From: Desulfobacterales bacterium
Lineage (GTDB): Bacteria; Desulfobacterota; Desulfobacteria; Desulfobacterales; JAFDCJ01
DNA length: 6,395 bases
NCBI GenBank assembly: GCA_029932495.1
Contig: JAOZPY010000165.1
Span: 1-6,395, forward strand
Reading direction: 5' to 3'
The stretch's first letter is position 1, and each line of letters begins with the position of its first letter. The notes under the pieces are model-generated. The model saw only the letters and a list, made by a program, of their open reading frames with translations. It was not told the DNA's origin and searched no databases. Of this stretch, positions 1 to 5,012 are shown one piece after another. Position numbers and translations under genes: made by a program.

Positions 1-65
1 GGCCGGGTGTGTAAGTACGGCAACGTATTTAGCTTACCGGTACTAATTGGTCGTGAGGCTTGGCC
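1..65 (+). rRNA. rrl: 23S ribosomal RNA, 3' end (partial)
   Basis: This is the last stretch of a large-subunit rRNA gene whose body lies left of the window. The segment containing ACCGGTACTAAT followed by CGTGAGGCTTGG is the conserved 3' terminus of bacterial 23S rRNA; the final bases would pair with the 5' end of the same molecule in helix 1. The exact 3' end is estimated from that conservation and could be off by a few bases. A 5S gene follows about 95 bases downstream in the same direction, the standard rrn order, with no tRNA in the spacer. Confidence 0.95.
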
Positions 66-160
66 ACAAAATAATTCACATGATCGCGTAATATGGTTGT
101 ATGCGTCTGGCTGGTGTCTGTTGACAAATTTAAAAATGTAACACGTACGCATAATCGGTT

Positions 161-276
<116 letters not shown>

Positions 277-284
277 ATTTTTTC

Positions 285-322
285 AAAACCCGGAATCATT
301 ATTTTGATTCCGGGTTTTTTTT
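285..322 (+). terminator. Rho-independent terminator of the rRNA operon
   Basis: AAAACCCGGAATCA (285-298) pairs perfectly with TGATTCCGGGTTTT (305-318) across a six-base loop, and a run of eight T residues (315-322) overlaps the end of the stem. The GC-rich core followed by the T run is a textbook intrinsic terminator. It starts 8 bases after the 5S rRNA and closes the rrn transcription unit, so the kinase gene downstream needs its own promoter. Confidence 0.93.
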
Positions 323-734
323 GCGAGATCGTTACAAATTTGACGCCTGCTGCTCAATTGCATTGCCTGGTGGGGCTATATCGTCGTGAAAGCAGCAATT
401 TCCACTACCGATGCATCTGGCGCCAATCCTATCATATCCCTTCGGTTATAATCAAATTATAAAATAATATCAATTAGTTAAAATTGAAAAAGATATAGTG
501 ATCAACTCTGCTCTCCAGGGAAAGTCATCCAACACCCAAAATAGCCAAATGGCGCAAAAACAATCCACCTGCAGGCATCATAATTGCATAATTGTCAAGT
601 TTGACAGTTTTTTTCAACGTTGGACGTTCGATCCGCCAGAGGCGGACAAGTGCTTGCTCGCCTATGGCGAGTTTGATGCTGGACGTTCATATCTTTCTCG
701 CCAGTTTATTTAACAAGAGCTTACAAATAAAACC
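323..734. other. Gene-poor gap between the rRNA operon and the kinase gene
   Basis: I find no convincing gene here. The one open frame (498-713, GTG start, 71 codons) lacks a Shine-Dalgarno site and its second half translates a hairpin-bearing repeat. AT-rich DNA at 445-500 contains a perfect TATAAT (447-452) without a good -35 box. A tandem copy of CATAATTG lies at 579-594 and runs into an imperfect 20-bp palindrome (590-609) with the core TGTCAA-GT-TTGACA, which could be an operator. A repeat with two hairpins follows at 618-690. The promoter for the kinase gene should lie in this gap, but I cannot fix its position. Confidence 0.6.
618..690 (+). repeat. Intergenic repeat: two hairpins between direct repeats of TGGACGTTC
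   Basis: Direct copies of TGGACGTTC lie at 621-629 and 680-688. Between them are two tight perfect hairpins: TCCGCC/GGCGGA with loop AGA (632-646) and CTCGCC/GGCGAG with loop TAT (657-671). The outer sequence GTTGGACGTTCGAT resembles, in opposite orientation, the repeat between the kinase and regulator genes (2308-2336), so both look like copies of one dispersed intergenic family. No protein or known element is recognised; the hairpins have no T run and are not intrinsic terminators. Confidence 0.6.
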
Positions 735-2291
735 ATGTTCGTCCGCGGTCTGAGAGCTAAAATCGCTATTACCATCGCTTTTTTGCTATTTCTGGCGATG
801 TTTTTGATTTATTTTGTTACGATGGTGATCACCCGGCGAGATTTGATTAATTCTGAGATCTGGCGGGGTGAAGTGCTGCTGACCTGCCTGCAGGAACGTC
901 TGGCCGGCAGACTTGGCGCTGGCAGCCGGATAAATTCGGAGAATTCCCGAGCCATTATCAGCCCGATATTCACCGATTCACAGATTACCAGCGCCTTGAT
1001 CCTGACTGAAAATGATCAGCCGGTCTGGGCCGGGAGCCCCTCCAGTTTTTCATCGGATGATCTCATCCGGTTTACCCGGGAAACGATATCGACCCAAAAA
1101 AAAGCGATTCATTTTACCGGCAGCACCTGGGGCGTTTTCTGGCGTGAAAAATCCCACCTTGTGCTATCCGCTCCGTTTCAGATCAAGGGCCAAACAGTGG
1201 GCGGATTCAGTATCCTTTTGCCTCTTGAGCATGTATATCAAACACTCAGGTCCTCCCAGAAGATTTTAATCATCTATATTTTTGTCAATATTGTCATTCT
1301 TACTTTTGCCGGTATTTACCGGATTTCAAAGTTGTATTTGCTGCCGCTGTCCAGATTGGCCAAGCGCGCTGATGATTATAAGGAAGATGACGATATGATT
1401 TTCACCGTTCGCAAGGAGGACAACGAATTAAGTCGTTTGTCCAAGGCCTTGAACAGCATGCTGAAGCGTATTTCCGCCGATAGAGAAAAGCTGCGTTCCA
1501 CCGTCCAGTCCCTGGAGCGGGCTAACCAACAATTAAAAAAAGCCCAGCGGGAAATTATCCGGGCTGAAAAATTGGCATCCGCTGGAAGGCTTTCCGCCGG
1601 TATTGCCCATGAAATCGGAAATCCCATTGGGATTGTCATTGGGTACTTGGAATTGCTCAAACAAAAGGATATTACCACCGAAGAAAGAGAAGAATTTATT
1701 CAGCGTACCGAAGAAGAAATTGATCGCATCAACACCATCATCCGCCAGCTATTGGAGGTGTCACGTCCTTCAAATACCGGTCGCCAGGCCGTTTCCGTGA
1801 ATGAATTGATCCACGATACAGCCGATGTTTTGCGGGTGCAGCCACTGATGTCTGAAATTGACCTGTCGCTGGATCTTTCTGCTTCGCAGGATACGGTGTT
1901 TGCGGATCCCAATCAGTTAAGGCAGGTGTTTTTGAACCTGACCATCAACGCCGCGGATGCCATCGCGGCTGATGAAAAAGAGCGGCGCGGCACGCTCAAT
2001 ATTGCCACCCGGCTTGAGACGCACGGCGCGAACCATGGAAAAAAGGATGAATCCCTGGTGAAAATAATGTTTGTTGATAATGGGCCGGGAATTGCAGAGG
2101 AGCATCTTGGCAATATATTTGACCCCTTTTTCACCACCAAGGATCCTGGCAAGGGTACCGGTCTCGGGCTTTCGGTCAGTTTCATGATCGTGGAGAGCAT
2201 CGGCGGCCGGATGACGGTTAACAGCGAGCCGGGGCGGGGGACCACCATGGAGATCATTTTGCCGTTGTTCACACCGGCCGGCGAGTCATAA
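735..2291 (+). CDS. Membrane-bound sensor histidine kinase (HAMP, HisKA, HATPase)
   Basis: A 518-residue sensor kinase of a two-component system, acting in the inner membrane. Residues about 8-32 form the first membrane helix, about 33-176 an extracytoplasmic sensor region that may be a Cache/PAS-like fold (inferred from its length and closing beta-rich stretch), and about 177-196 the second helix. A HAMP linker (about 198-250) and a charged coiled coil (250-280) lead into the HisKA domain, with H-box AHEIGNP and phospho-acceptor His292. The ATPase domain shows the N-box (NLTINAADA, Asn405), G1 (DNGPG, 448-452), F-box (FDPFFTTK, 462-469) and G2 (GKGTGLGLS, 472-480), so all catalytic motifs are intact. 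The ATG at 735 is the only possible start, because an in-frame stop sits at 711-713; its ribosome site is weak. The NtrC-type regulator follows after 99 bases and is the likely partner. The signal cannot be read from the sequence. Confidence 0.95.
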   Translation: MFVRGLRAKIAITIAFLLFLAMFLIYFVTMVITRRDLINSEIWRGEVLLTCLQERLAGRLGAGSRINSENSRAIISPIFTDSQITSALILTENDQPVWAGSPSSFSSDDLIRFTRETISTQKKAIHFTGSTWGVFWREKSHLVLSAPFQIKGQTVGGFSILLPLEHVYQTLRSSQKILIIYIFVNIVILTFAGIYRISKLYLLPLSRLAKRADDYKEDDDMIFTVRKEDNELSRLSKALNSMLKRISADREKLRSTVQSLERANQQLKKAQREIIRAEKLASAGRLSAGIAHEIGNPIGIVIGYLELLKQKDITTEEREEFIQRTEEEIDRINTIIRQLLEVSRPSNTGRQAVSVNELIHDTADVLRVQPLMSEIDLSLDLSASQDTVFADPNQLRQVFLNLTINAADAIAADEKERRGTLNIATRLETHGANHGKKDESLVKIMFVDNGPGIAEEHLGNIFDPFFTTKDPGKGTGLGLSVSFMIVESIGGRMTVNSEPGRGTTMEIILPLFTPAGES

Positions 2292-2307
2292 AAGGTGGCC
2301 CTGAAAA

Positions 2308-2336
2308 GATGAACGTCGAACATCCAACATCGAATG
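2308..2336 (-). repeat. Dispersed intergenic repeat in the kinase-regulator gap
   Basis: On the minus strand this reads CATTCGATGTTGGATGTTCG and continues ACGTTCATC. It shares the GTTGGAYGTTCGAY core and the GACGTTCAT end with the repeat at 618-690, but in the opposite orientation and without the two hairpins. It sits inside a presumed two-gene operon and so would be transcribed into the mRNA. It has no coding potential in a sensible frame. Function unknown; a decayed or spreading repeat is an inference. Confidence 0.5.
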
Positions 2337-2380
2337 ATGAATGAAACGAAAAACAGAAGAAAATAAAATTATAACGACCT

Positions 2381-2385
2381 GAGGA
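2381..2385 (+). promoter_or_regulatory. Ribosome binding site of the response regulator
   Basis: GAGGA ends five bases before the ATG at 2391. It is clearly better than the site of the kinase gene upstream, so the regulator may be translated more efficiently than the kinase, a common stoichiometry in two-component systems. Confidence 0.75.
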
Positions 2386-2390
2386 ACATC

Positions 2391-3785
2391 ATGGAGAATG
2401 GAAATTCGAAAAGACGGCTGCTGGTCATCGATGATGAGGCAAACATGCGCCATATGCTGTCTACGGTGCTGAAAAAAGCCGATTATCATGTGGATACCGC
2501 CTGCAACGGCCGGGAAGGGTTGCAGAAGATCAAGGCGATGCCTTACGATTTTATTCTCTGCGATATCAAAATGCCCAATATGGGCGGTATGGAATTTTTA
2601 AAGGCCGCCGGTGACAGGATCAGTACCGCCACGGTCATCATGATGTCAGCTTATGGCAGTATCGATACGGCTGTCGAAGCCATGAAAATGGGTGCTTACG
2701 ATTATATTTCCAAGCCTTTTAAAACCGATGAAGTCTATCTGACATTGAAAAAGGCCGAAGAGCGGGAGCGCTTGAAAAAAGAGAATCAACAATTGAAGGA
2801 GCGCATCCAGAAAATTGAGGGCGAATACCGTTTCGGTAAGATGGTGGCCAAAAGCAAGGCCATGGAATCCGTATTTCGCCTGGCGGAAAAAGCCGCACAG
2901 TACAAGACCACCGTGTTGATCCTTGGTGAAAGTGGTACCGGCAAAGAACTGGTCGCCAGAGCCATCCATTTCAAGGGGGATCGGGCAAAAAAAGCCCTGG
3001 TGCCTGTCAATTGCGGTGGAATTCCCGAAAGCCTGCTCGAAAGCGAGTTGTTCGGTCATAAAAAGGGGGCTTTTACGGGGGCCGATCGCAACAAAAAGGG
3101 GCTTTTCCAGGAAGCTGAGGGTGGTACTATTTTTTTAGATGAAATCGGCGAATTGCCGCTGGCGCTGCAGGTGAAACTTTTGCGGGTACTGCAGGAAAAT
3201 GAGATTCGGTCGGTGGGGGATTCAAAGTCCATGAAGATCGATGTGCGCGTGGTGGCTGCCACTGCCAAGAACCTGGAAGAAGAAGTCCAGAAGGGAGCTT
3301 TTCGCGAAGACCTGTTTTATCGCCTGAACGTTTTGAGCATCGAACTGCCCCCCTTGCGTGACCGCACCGAGGACATCCCGCTATTGTGCAAATATTTCAT
3401 TAGTCGTTTCAATGAAATCCTGGGGAAAAACATCAAGGGGATGGCACCGGCGGCCATGTCCAGGCTGTTGACCTATCCCTGGCCCGGAAATGTCCGTCAG
3501 CTGGAAAACAGCATTGAAAGGGCCATGGTGCTGGCCGATGATGAGGAAGATTTGCAGCCCGAGCATTTTACTACGGAGATGGGCCCGTCAGTCAACGGCG
3601 CAGCCTCCTGCAGCAGCAAGGTCCACGGGTTGTCGTTGAAAGAGGCCCAGAAGGTGGTTGAAAAGGACCTTATTACCCGGGCCCTGGAGAAAACCGGCGG
3701 CAATCGAACCCATGCCGCCCGTCTTCTGGAAATTAGTCACCCATCCCTGCTCACCAAAATAAAGGCTTATCGAATTGAATTGTAA
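2391..3785 (+). CDS. Sigma-54-dependent response regulator, NtrC family
   Basis: A 464-residue cytoplasmic transcription activator with the full three-domain NtrC layout. The receiver (about 8-122) has the acidic pair Asp14-Asp15, phospho-acceptor Asp58 (CDIKMP), Ser86 and Lys108 (SKPF). The AAA+ domain (about 148-385) has Walker A GESGTGKE (179-186), the sigma-54-contacting loop GAFTGA (226-231), Walker B GGTIFLDEIGE (244-254), the arginine-finger segment FREDLFYRLNV (304-314) and sensor II WPGNVRQLEN (364-373). A Fis-type helix-turn-helix ends the protein (about 428-464, NRTHAARLLEISHPSLLTKI). All motifs are intact, so it should hydrolyse ATP to open sigma-54 promoter complexes after phosphorylation by the upstream kinase. 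Kinase and regulator are probably one operon despite the 99-base gap. Targets are unknown, so I give no gene name. The convergent ihfA gene starts its stop codon 53 bases beyond. Confidence 0.96.
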   Translation: MENGNSKRRLLVIDDEANMRHMLSTVLKKADYHVDTACNGREGLQKIKAMPYDFILCDIKMPNMGGMEFLKAAGDRISTATVIMMSAYGSIDTAVEAMKMGAYDYISKPFKTDEVYLTLKKAEERERLKKENQQLKERIQKIEGEYRFGKMVAKSKAMESVFRLAEKAAQYKTTVLILGESGTGKELVARAIHFKGDRAKKALVPVNCGGIPESLLESELFGHKKGAFTGADRNKKGLFQEAEGGTIFLDEIGELPLALQVKLLRVLQENEIRSVGDSKSMKIDVRVVAATAKNLEEEVQKGAFREDLFYRLNVLSIELPPLRDRTEDIPLLCKYFISRFNEILGKNIKGMAPAAMSRLLTYPWPGNVRQLENSIERAMVLADDEEDLQPEHFTTEMGPSVNGAASCSSKVHGLSLKEAQKVVEKDLITRALEKTGGNRTHAARLLEISHPSLLTKIKAYRIEL

Positions 3786-3838
3786 AGGGGATTATCAATG
3801 TTTTACCTCCGGCCTACGGTTTATCAGAACGCAGAGGG

Positions 3839-4132
3839 TTAGTCTGCATGTTCTATTTCATTGATTTTGTTTCTTAATTTTCCCGAACATTTAAAGGTAA
3901 CCACCTTGCGCGGCCGTAACATCAGATCTTGTCCGGTGGCCGGGTTGCGACCTCTGCGCTGGCGCTTTTGCTTGACGCAAAATTTGCCAAATCCCGAAAT
4001 CAAGACATCCTCACTTTTTTCCAGGGTGTTCTTGATGGTTTCCAGCAGGATTTCGACGACATCGACGGATTTTTTTTTCGTAAATCCGAGTTCGTGAACA
4101 GCAGCAACAATATCATTTTTGGTCAAAGCCAT
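3839..4132 (-). CDS. ihfA: Integration host factor subunit alpha
   Basis: A 97-residue DNA-bending protein of the HU/IHF family; E. coli IhfA is about the same size. The start MALTKNDIVAAVHE, the ISGFGKF turn (45-51) and the arm GRNPATGQ (61-68), carrying the intercalating Pro64, then RPRKVVTF (73-80) are typical. The arm and opening fit the alpha subunit better than HU or IHF beta, but that call is by eye. In the family, IHF heterodimers bend DNA at recombination sites, origins and sigma-54 promoters. The ATG is fixed by a strong GAGGAGG four bases upstream (minus strand, 4143-4137). A 43-codon gene ends 39 bases upstream in the same direction and probably shares the transcript from the promoter near 4486-4458. 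No intrinsic terminator is evident in the 53 bases separating it from the convergent regulator gene. Confidence 0.9.
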   Translation of the reverse strand: MALTKNDIVAAVHELGFTKKKSVDVVEILLETIKNTLEKSEDVLISGFGKFCVKQKRQRRGRNPATGQDLMLRPRKVVTFKCSGKLRNKINEIEHAD

Positions 4133-4171
4133 GGGCCCTCCTCGAAAAAACCTGTCGTTCGCGATGGTGTA

Positions 4172-4303
4172 TTATTCACCGGGTGATTGCGAATTGTTTT
4201 CTGCGGGTGGAATAGCAATTTCAACTTCTTTCATGATGTTATCGACATGTTTCATGATTTCATCGATTTCGGCTTTCAACTGCAGATCGTCGGGTTCCGT
4301 CAT
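4172..4303 (-). CDS. 43-residue acidic coiled-coil small protein upstream of ihfA
   Basis: A short gene on the minus strand with ATG at 4303, TAA at 4174-4172 and a good Shine-Dalgarno site AGGAG (4316-4312) eight bases before the start. The protein begins MTEPDDLQLKAEIDEI and ends in NNSQSPGE. Residues Leu9, Ile13, Ile16, Val20, Ile23, Val27 and Ile31 follow a 3-4 hydrophobic spacing, predicting one amphipathic or coiled-coil helix. Residues 14-20 (DEIMKHV) and 21-27 (DNIMKEV) are a near-exact heptad duplication, also visible in the DNA. There is no signal peptide, membrane helix or cysteine. It lies 39 bases before ihfA, downstream of the same promoter, so co-transcription is likely. I do not recognise a family; a role as a small oligomeric adaptor or regulator is only a guess. 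Confidence 0.7.
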   Translation of the reverse strand: MTEPDDLQLKAEIDEIMKHVDNIMKEVEIAIPPAENNSQSPGE

Positions 4304-4375
4304 TTTCTTTTCTCCTGGAGATCACTAAGATTTTTTGCATTACGGTCTTCCATGACCTGAAGATCATAAATTTTT

Positions 4376-4435
4376 TTATTTTGCCACAGTTGTGCGCAAT
4401 TTCATTGCATCTGAGTCGATACAGGAGAATGACAT
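4376..4435 (-). CDS. Possible 19-residue leader peptide of the ihfA unit
   Basis: A minus-strand frame of 19 codons (MSFSCIDSDAMKLRTTVAK) with ATG at 4435 and TAA at 4378-4376. What supports it is a perfect AGGAGG (4447-4442) six bases before the ATG, close behind the predicted transcription start. The SD is also one arm of a hairpin whose other arm is codons 3-5 of this same frame. The frame is too short for codon statistics, and the composition suggests no amino-acid attenuator because no residue is strongly repeated. It may be a translated leader, or the AGGAGG may only be part of an RNA structure. Confidence 0.33.
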   Translation of the reverse strand: MSFSCIDSDAMKLRTTVAK

Positions 4436-4449
4436 CTAGAACCTCCTGT
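4421..4449 (-). promoter_or_regulatory. 5'-terminal mRNA hairpin masking a Shine-Dalgarno site
   Basis: On the minus strand ACAGGAG (4449-4443) pairs perfectly with CTCCTGT (4427-4421), leaving a 15-base loop that contains the leader ATG. The hairpin would begin about two bases after the predicted transcription start (about 4451). The 3' arm, extended to TTCTCCTG (4429-4422), also matches perfectly the CAGGAGAA (4317-4310) that holds the SD of the 43-residue gene. The two pairings exclude each other, so a translational switch is conceivable; a stabilising 5' hairpin is the simpler reading. Confidence 0.45.
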
Positions 4450-4457
4450 AACTATTA

Positions 4458-4486
4458 AGAATATACGGAATTCGTATTTATGTCAA
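4458..4486 (-). promoter_or_regulatory. Sigma-70-type promoter of the small protein-ihfA unit
   Basis: On the minus strand a perfect -35 box TTGACA (4486-4481) is followed after exactly 17 bases by TATTCT (4463-4458), four of six matches to the -10 consensus. The expected start is near 4451. It faces the leader, the 43-codon gene and ihfA, with no other gene between. The spacing and the consensus -35 make it the best promoter candidate in the window. Confidence 0.7.
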
Positions 4487-4599
4487 GAAACTTGTTAACA
4501 AATACAGTCGGCACAGTCCGCCATGCGAAATCCGGCGGTCGGGCATTGATTTTTTTTCATTTCCATTTAAGATAGGAAAAATAGCGCCTGCGCGGCGCA

Positions 4600-4697
4600 G
4601 GTACAGGGTAAAAGGTACAGGGTTCAAGGTTTTAAAAAAGGCAAAAGGTCAAAGGATAAAGGACAAAGGCAAAAGGATAAAAGATAAGGAAAGGGCT
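4600..4697 (+). repeat. Purine-rich low-complexity tract of short AAAGG-type units
   Basis: GGTACAGGGT occurs twice with a 14-base period (4600-4609 and 4614-4623) and gives way to many degenerate units such as AAAAGGT, AAAGGAT, AAAGGAC and AAAGGC up to about 4697. The plus strand is almost pure purine after 4628. A small GC hairpin CCTGCG/CGCAGG (4587-4601) borders it on the left. No gene is visible across 4487-4712. The minus-strand transcript would be pyrimidine-rich and G-poor. The tract resembles an expandable intergenic repeat. Confidence 0.65.
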
Positions 4698-4712
4698 TGT
4701 CGATTTATCTGT

Positions 4713-4755
4713 AGGGGTGTCACCTATCCGTTTGCAGCGGATAGGTGATACCCCT
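4713..4755. repeat. 18-bp inverted repeat just downstream of tRNA-Thr
   Basis: AGGGGTGTCACCTATCCG (4713-4730) and CGGATAGGTGATACCCCT (4738-4755) form an 18-bp stem around the seven-base loop TTTGCAG. The single non-Watson-Crick position is G-U in a plus-strand transcript and A-C in a minus-strand one. It begins nine bases after the 3' CCA of tRNA-Thr, so it would end up in the tRNA precursor. There is no T run on either side, so it is not a canonical intrinsic terminator. It may be a 3'-end stabiliser or processing signal, or a copy of a dispersed palindrome. Confidence 0.7.
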
Positions 4756-4764
4756 GGATAATTC

Positions 4765-4840
4765 TGGAGCCGACGTGCGGATTCGAACCGCAGACCTGCT
4801 GATTACGAATCAGCTGCTCTACCAGCTGAGCTACGTCGGC
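4765..4840 (-). tRNA. tRNA-Thr, anticodon CGU
   Basis: A complete 76-nt tRNA on the minus strand including an encoded CCA (4767-4765). The acceptor arms GCCGACG/CGTCGGC, D-arm GCTC...GAGC, anticodon stem GCTGA/TCAGC and T-arm TGCGG-TTCGAAT-CCGCA all pair. The anticodon loop TTCGTAA gives anticodon CGU, which reads the threonine codon ACG. Variable loop AGGTC is of normal size; the discriminator base is U. Its 5' end lies two bases from a 148-bp palindromic element, so its promoter must lie inside or beyond that element. A strong hairpin follows its 3' end. Confidence 0.97.
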
Positions 4841-4842
4841 TT

Positions 4843-4990
4843 TAGTGTCCAACCACAAATAGCATCTTTTGGCCCGGAGCGGCGTTTTCGCTCTTTTGAA
4901 ATCCTCGACATAGCATACACTATGCCTGTGGTCTCAAAATCGCTCATGCCTTGCTCCGAATCAAAATCTACCACTTGTGGACGGACACTA
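4843..4990. mobile_element. 148-bp palindromic MITE-like element with TA-flanked ends
   Basis: The ends are TAGTGTCC (4843-4850) and GGACACTA (4983-4990), followed inward by CCACAA and TTGTGG. Comparing the first 71 bases with the reverse complement of the last 71 gives an ungapped alignment with about two thirds identity, including CGGAGC, TTTTGA and CATAG blocks, so the whole unit folds into one long imperfect hairpin centred near 4916. The ends read as TA followed by GTGTCC, compatible with TA target duplication as in the IS630/mariner group. It encodes no transposase. It fills nearly all the space between tRNA-Thr and mfd, and its last TAG is the in-frame stop just upstream of mfd. A non-autonomous element is the best reading; a structural palindrome of other origin is possible. 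Confidence 0.6.
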
Positions 4991-5012
4991 GATAAACCTA
5001 ATTAAGAGATTT

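Noticed and set aside
100..153. Inverted repeat in the 23S-5S spacer as a regulatory element or tRNA
   Set aside because: It has seven-base arms with a 40-base loop, no tRNA fold and no clear role beyond possible rRNA processing.
498..713. 71-codon plus-strand frame ahead of the kinase gene
   Set aside because: It has a GTG start with no Shine-Dalgarno site, low-complexity composition, and its second half is a translation of the hairpin repeat at 618-690.
1376..2323. Several minus-strand frames inside the kinase gene and its 3' end
   Set aside because: They are antisense shadows of a gene with full catalytic motifs and have no ribosome sites.
2646..3703. Minus-strand frames of up to 137 codons inside the regulator gene
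   Set aside because: They are shadows of the conserved NtrC-type frame; the antisense products match no recognisable family.
4300..4353. 17-codon minus-strand frame (MEDRNAKNLSDLQEKRK) whose TGA overlaps the ATG of the 43-residue gene
   Set aside because: The ATGA overlap suggests coupling, but the only AGG lies two bases before its ATG, too close to work, and 17 codons carry little information.
4518..4557. CCGCC/GGCGG hairpin followed by a T run
   Set aside because: The stem is only five pairs with an 11-base loop and the T run is 11 bases away; no plus-strand gene ends here.
4745..5005. 86-codon plus-strand frame across the tRNA and the palindromic element
   Set aside because: The protein is the antisense translation of tRNA-Thr (a well-known spurious ORF pattern) followed by the palindromic element.
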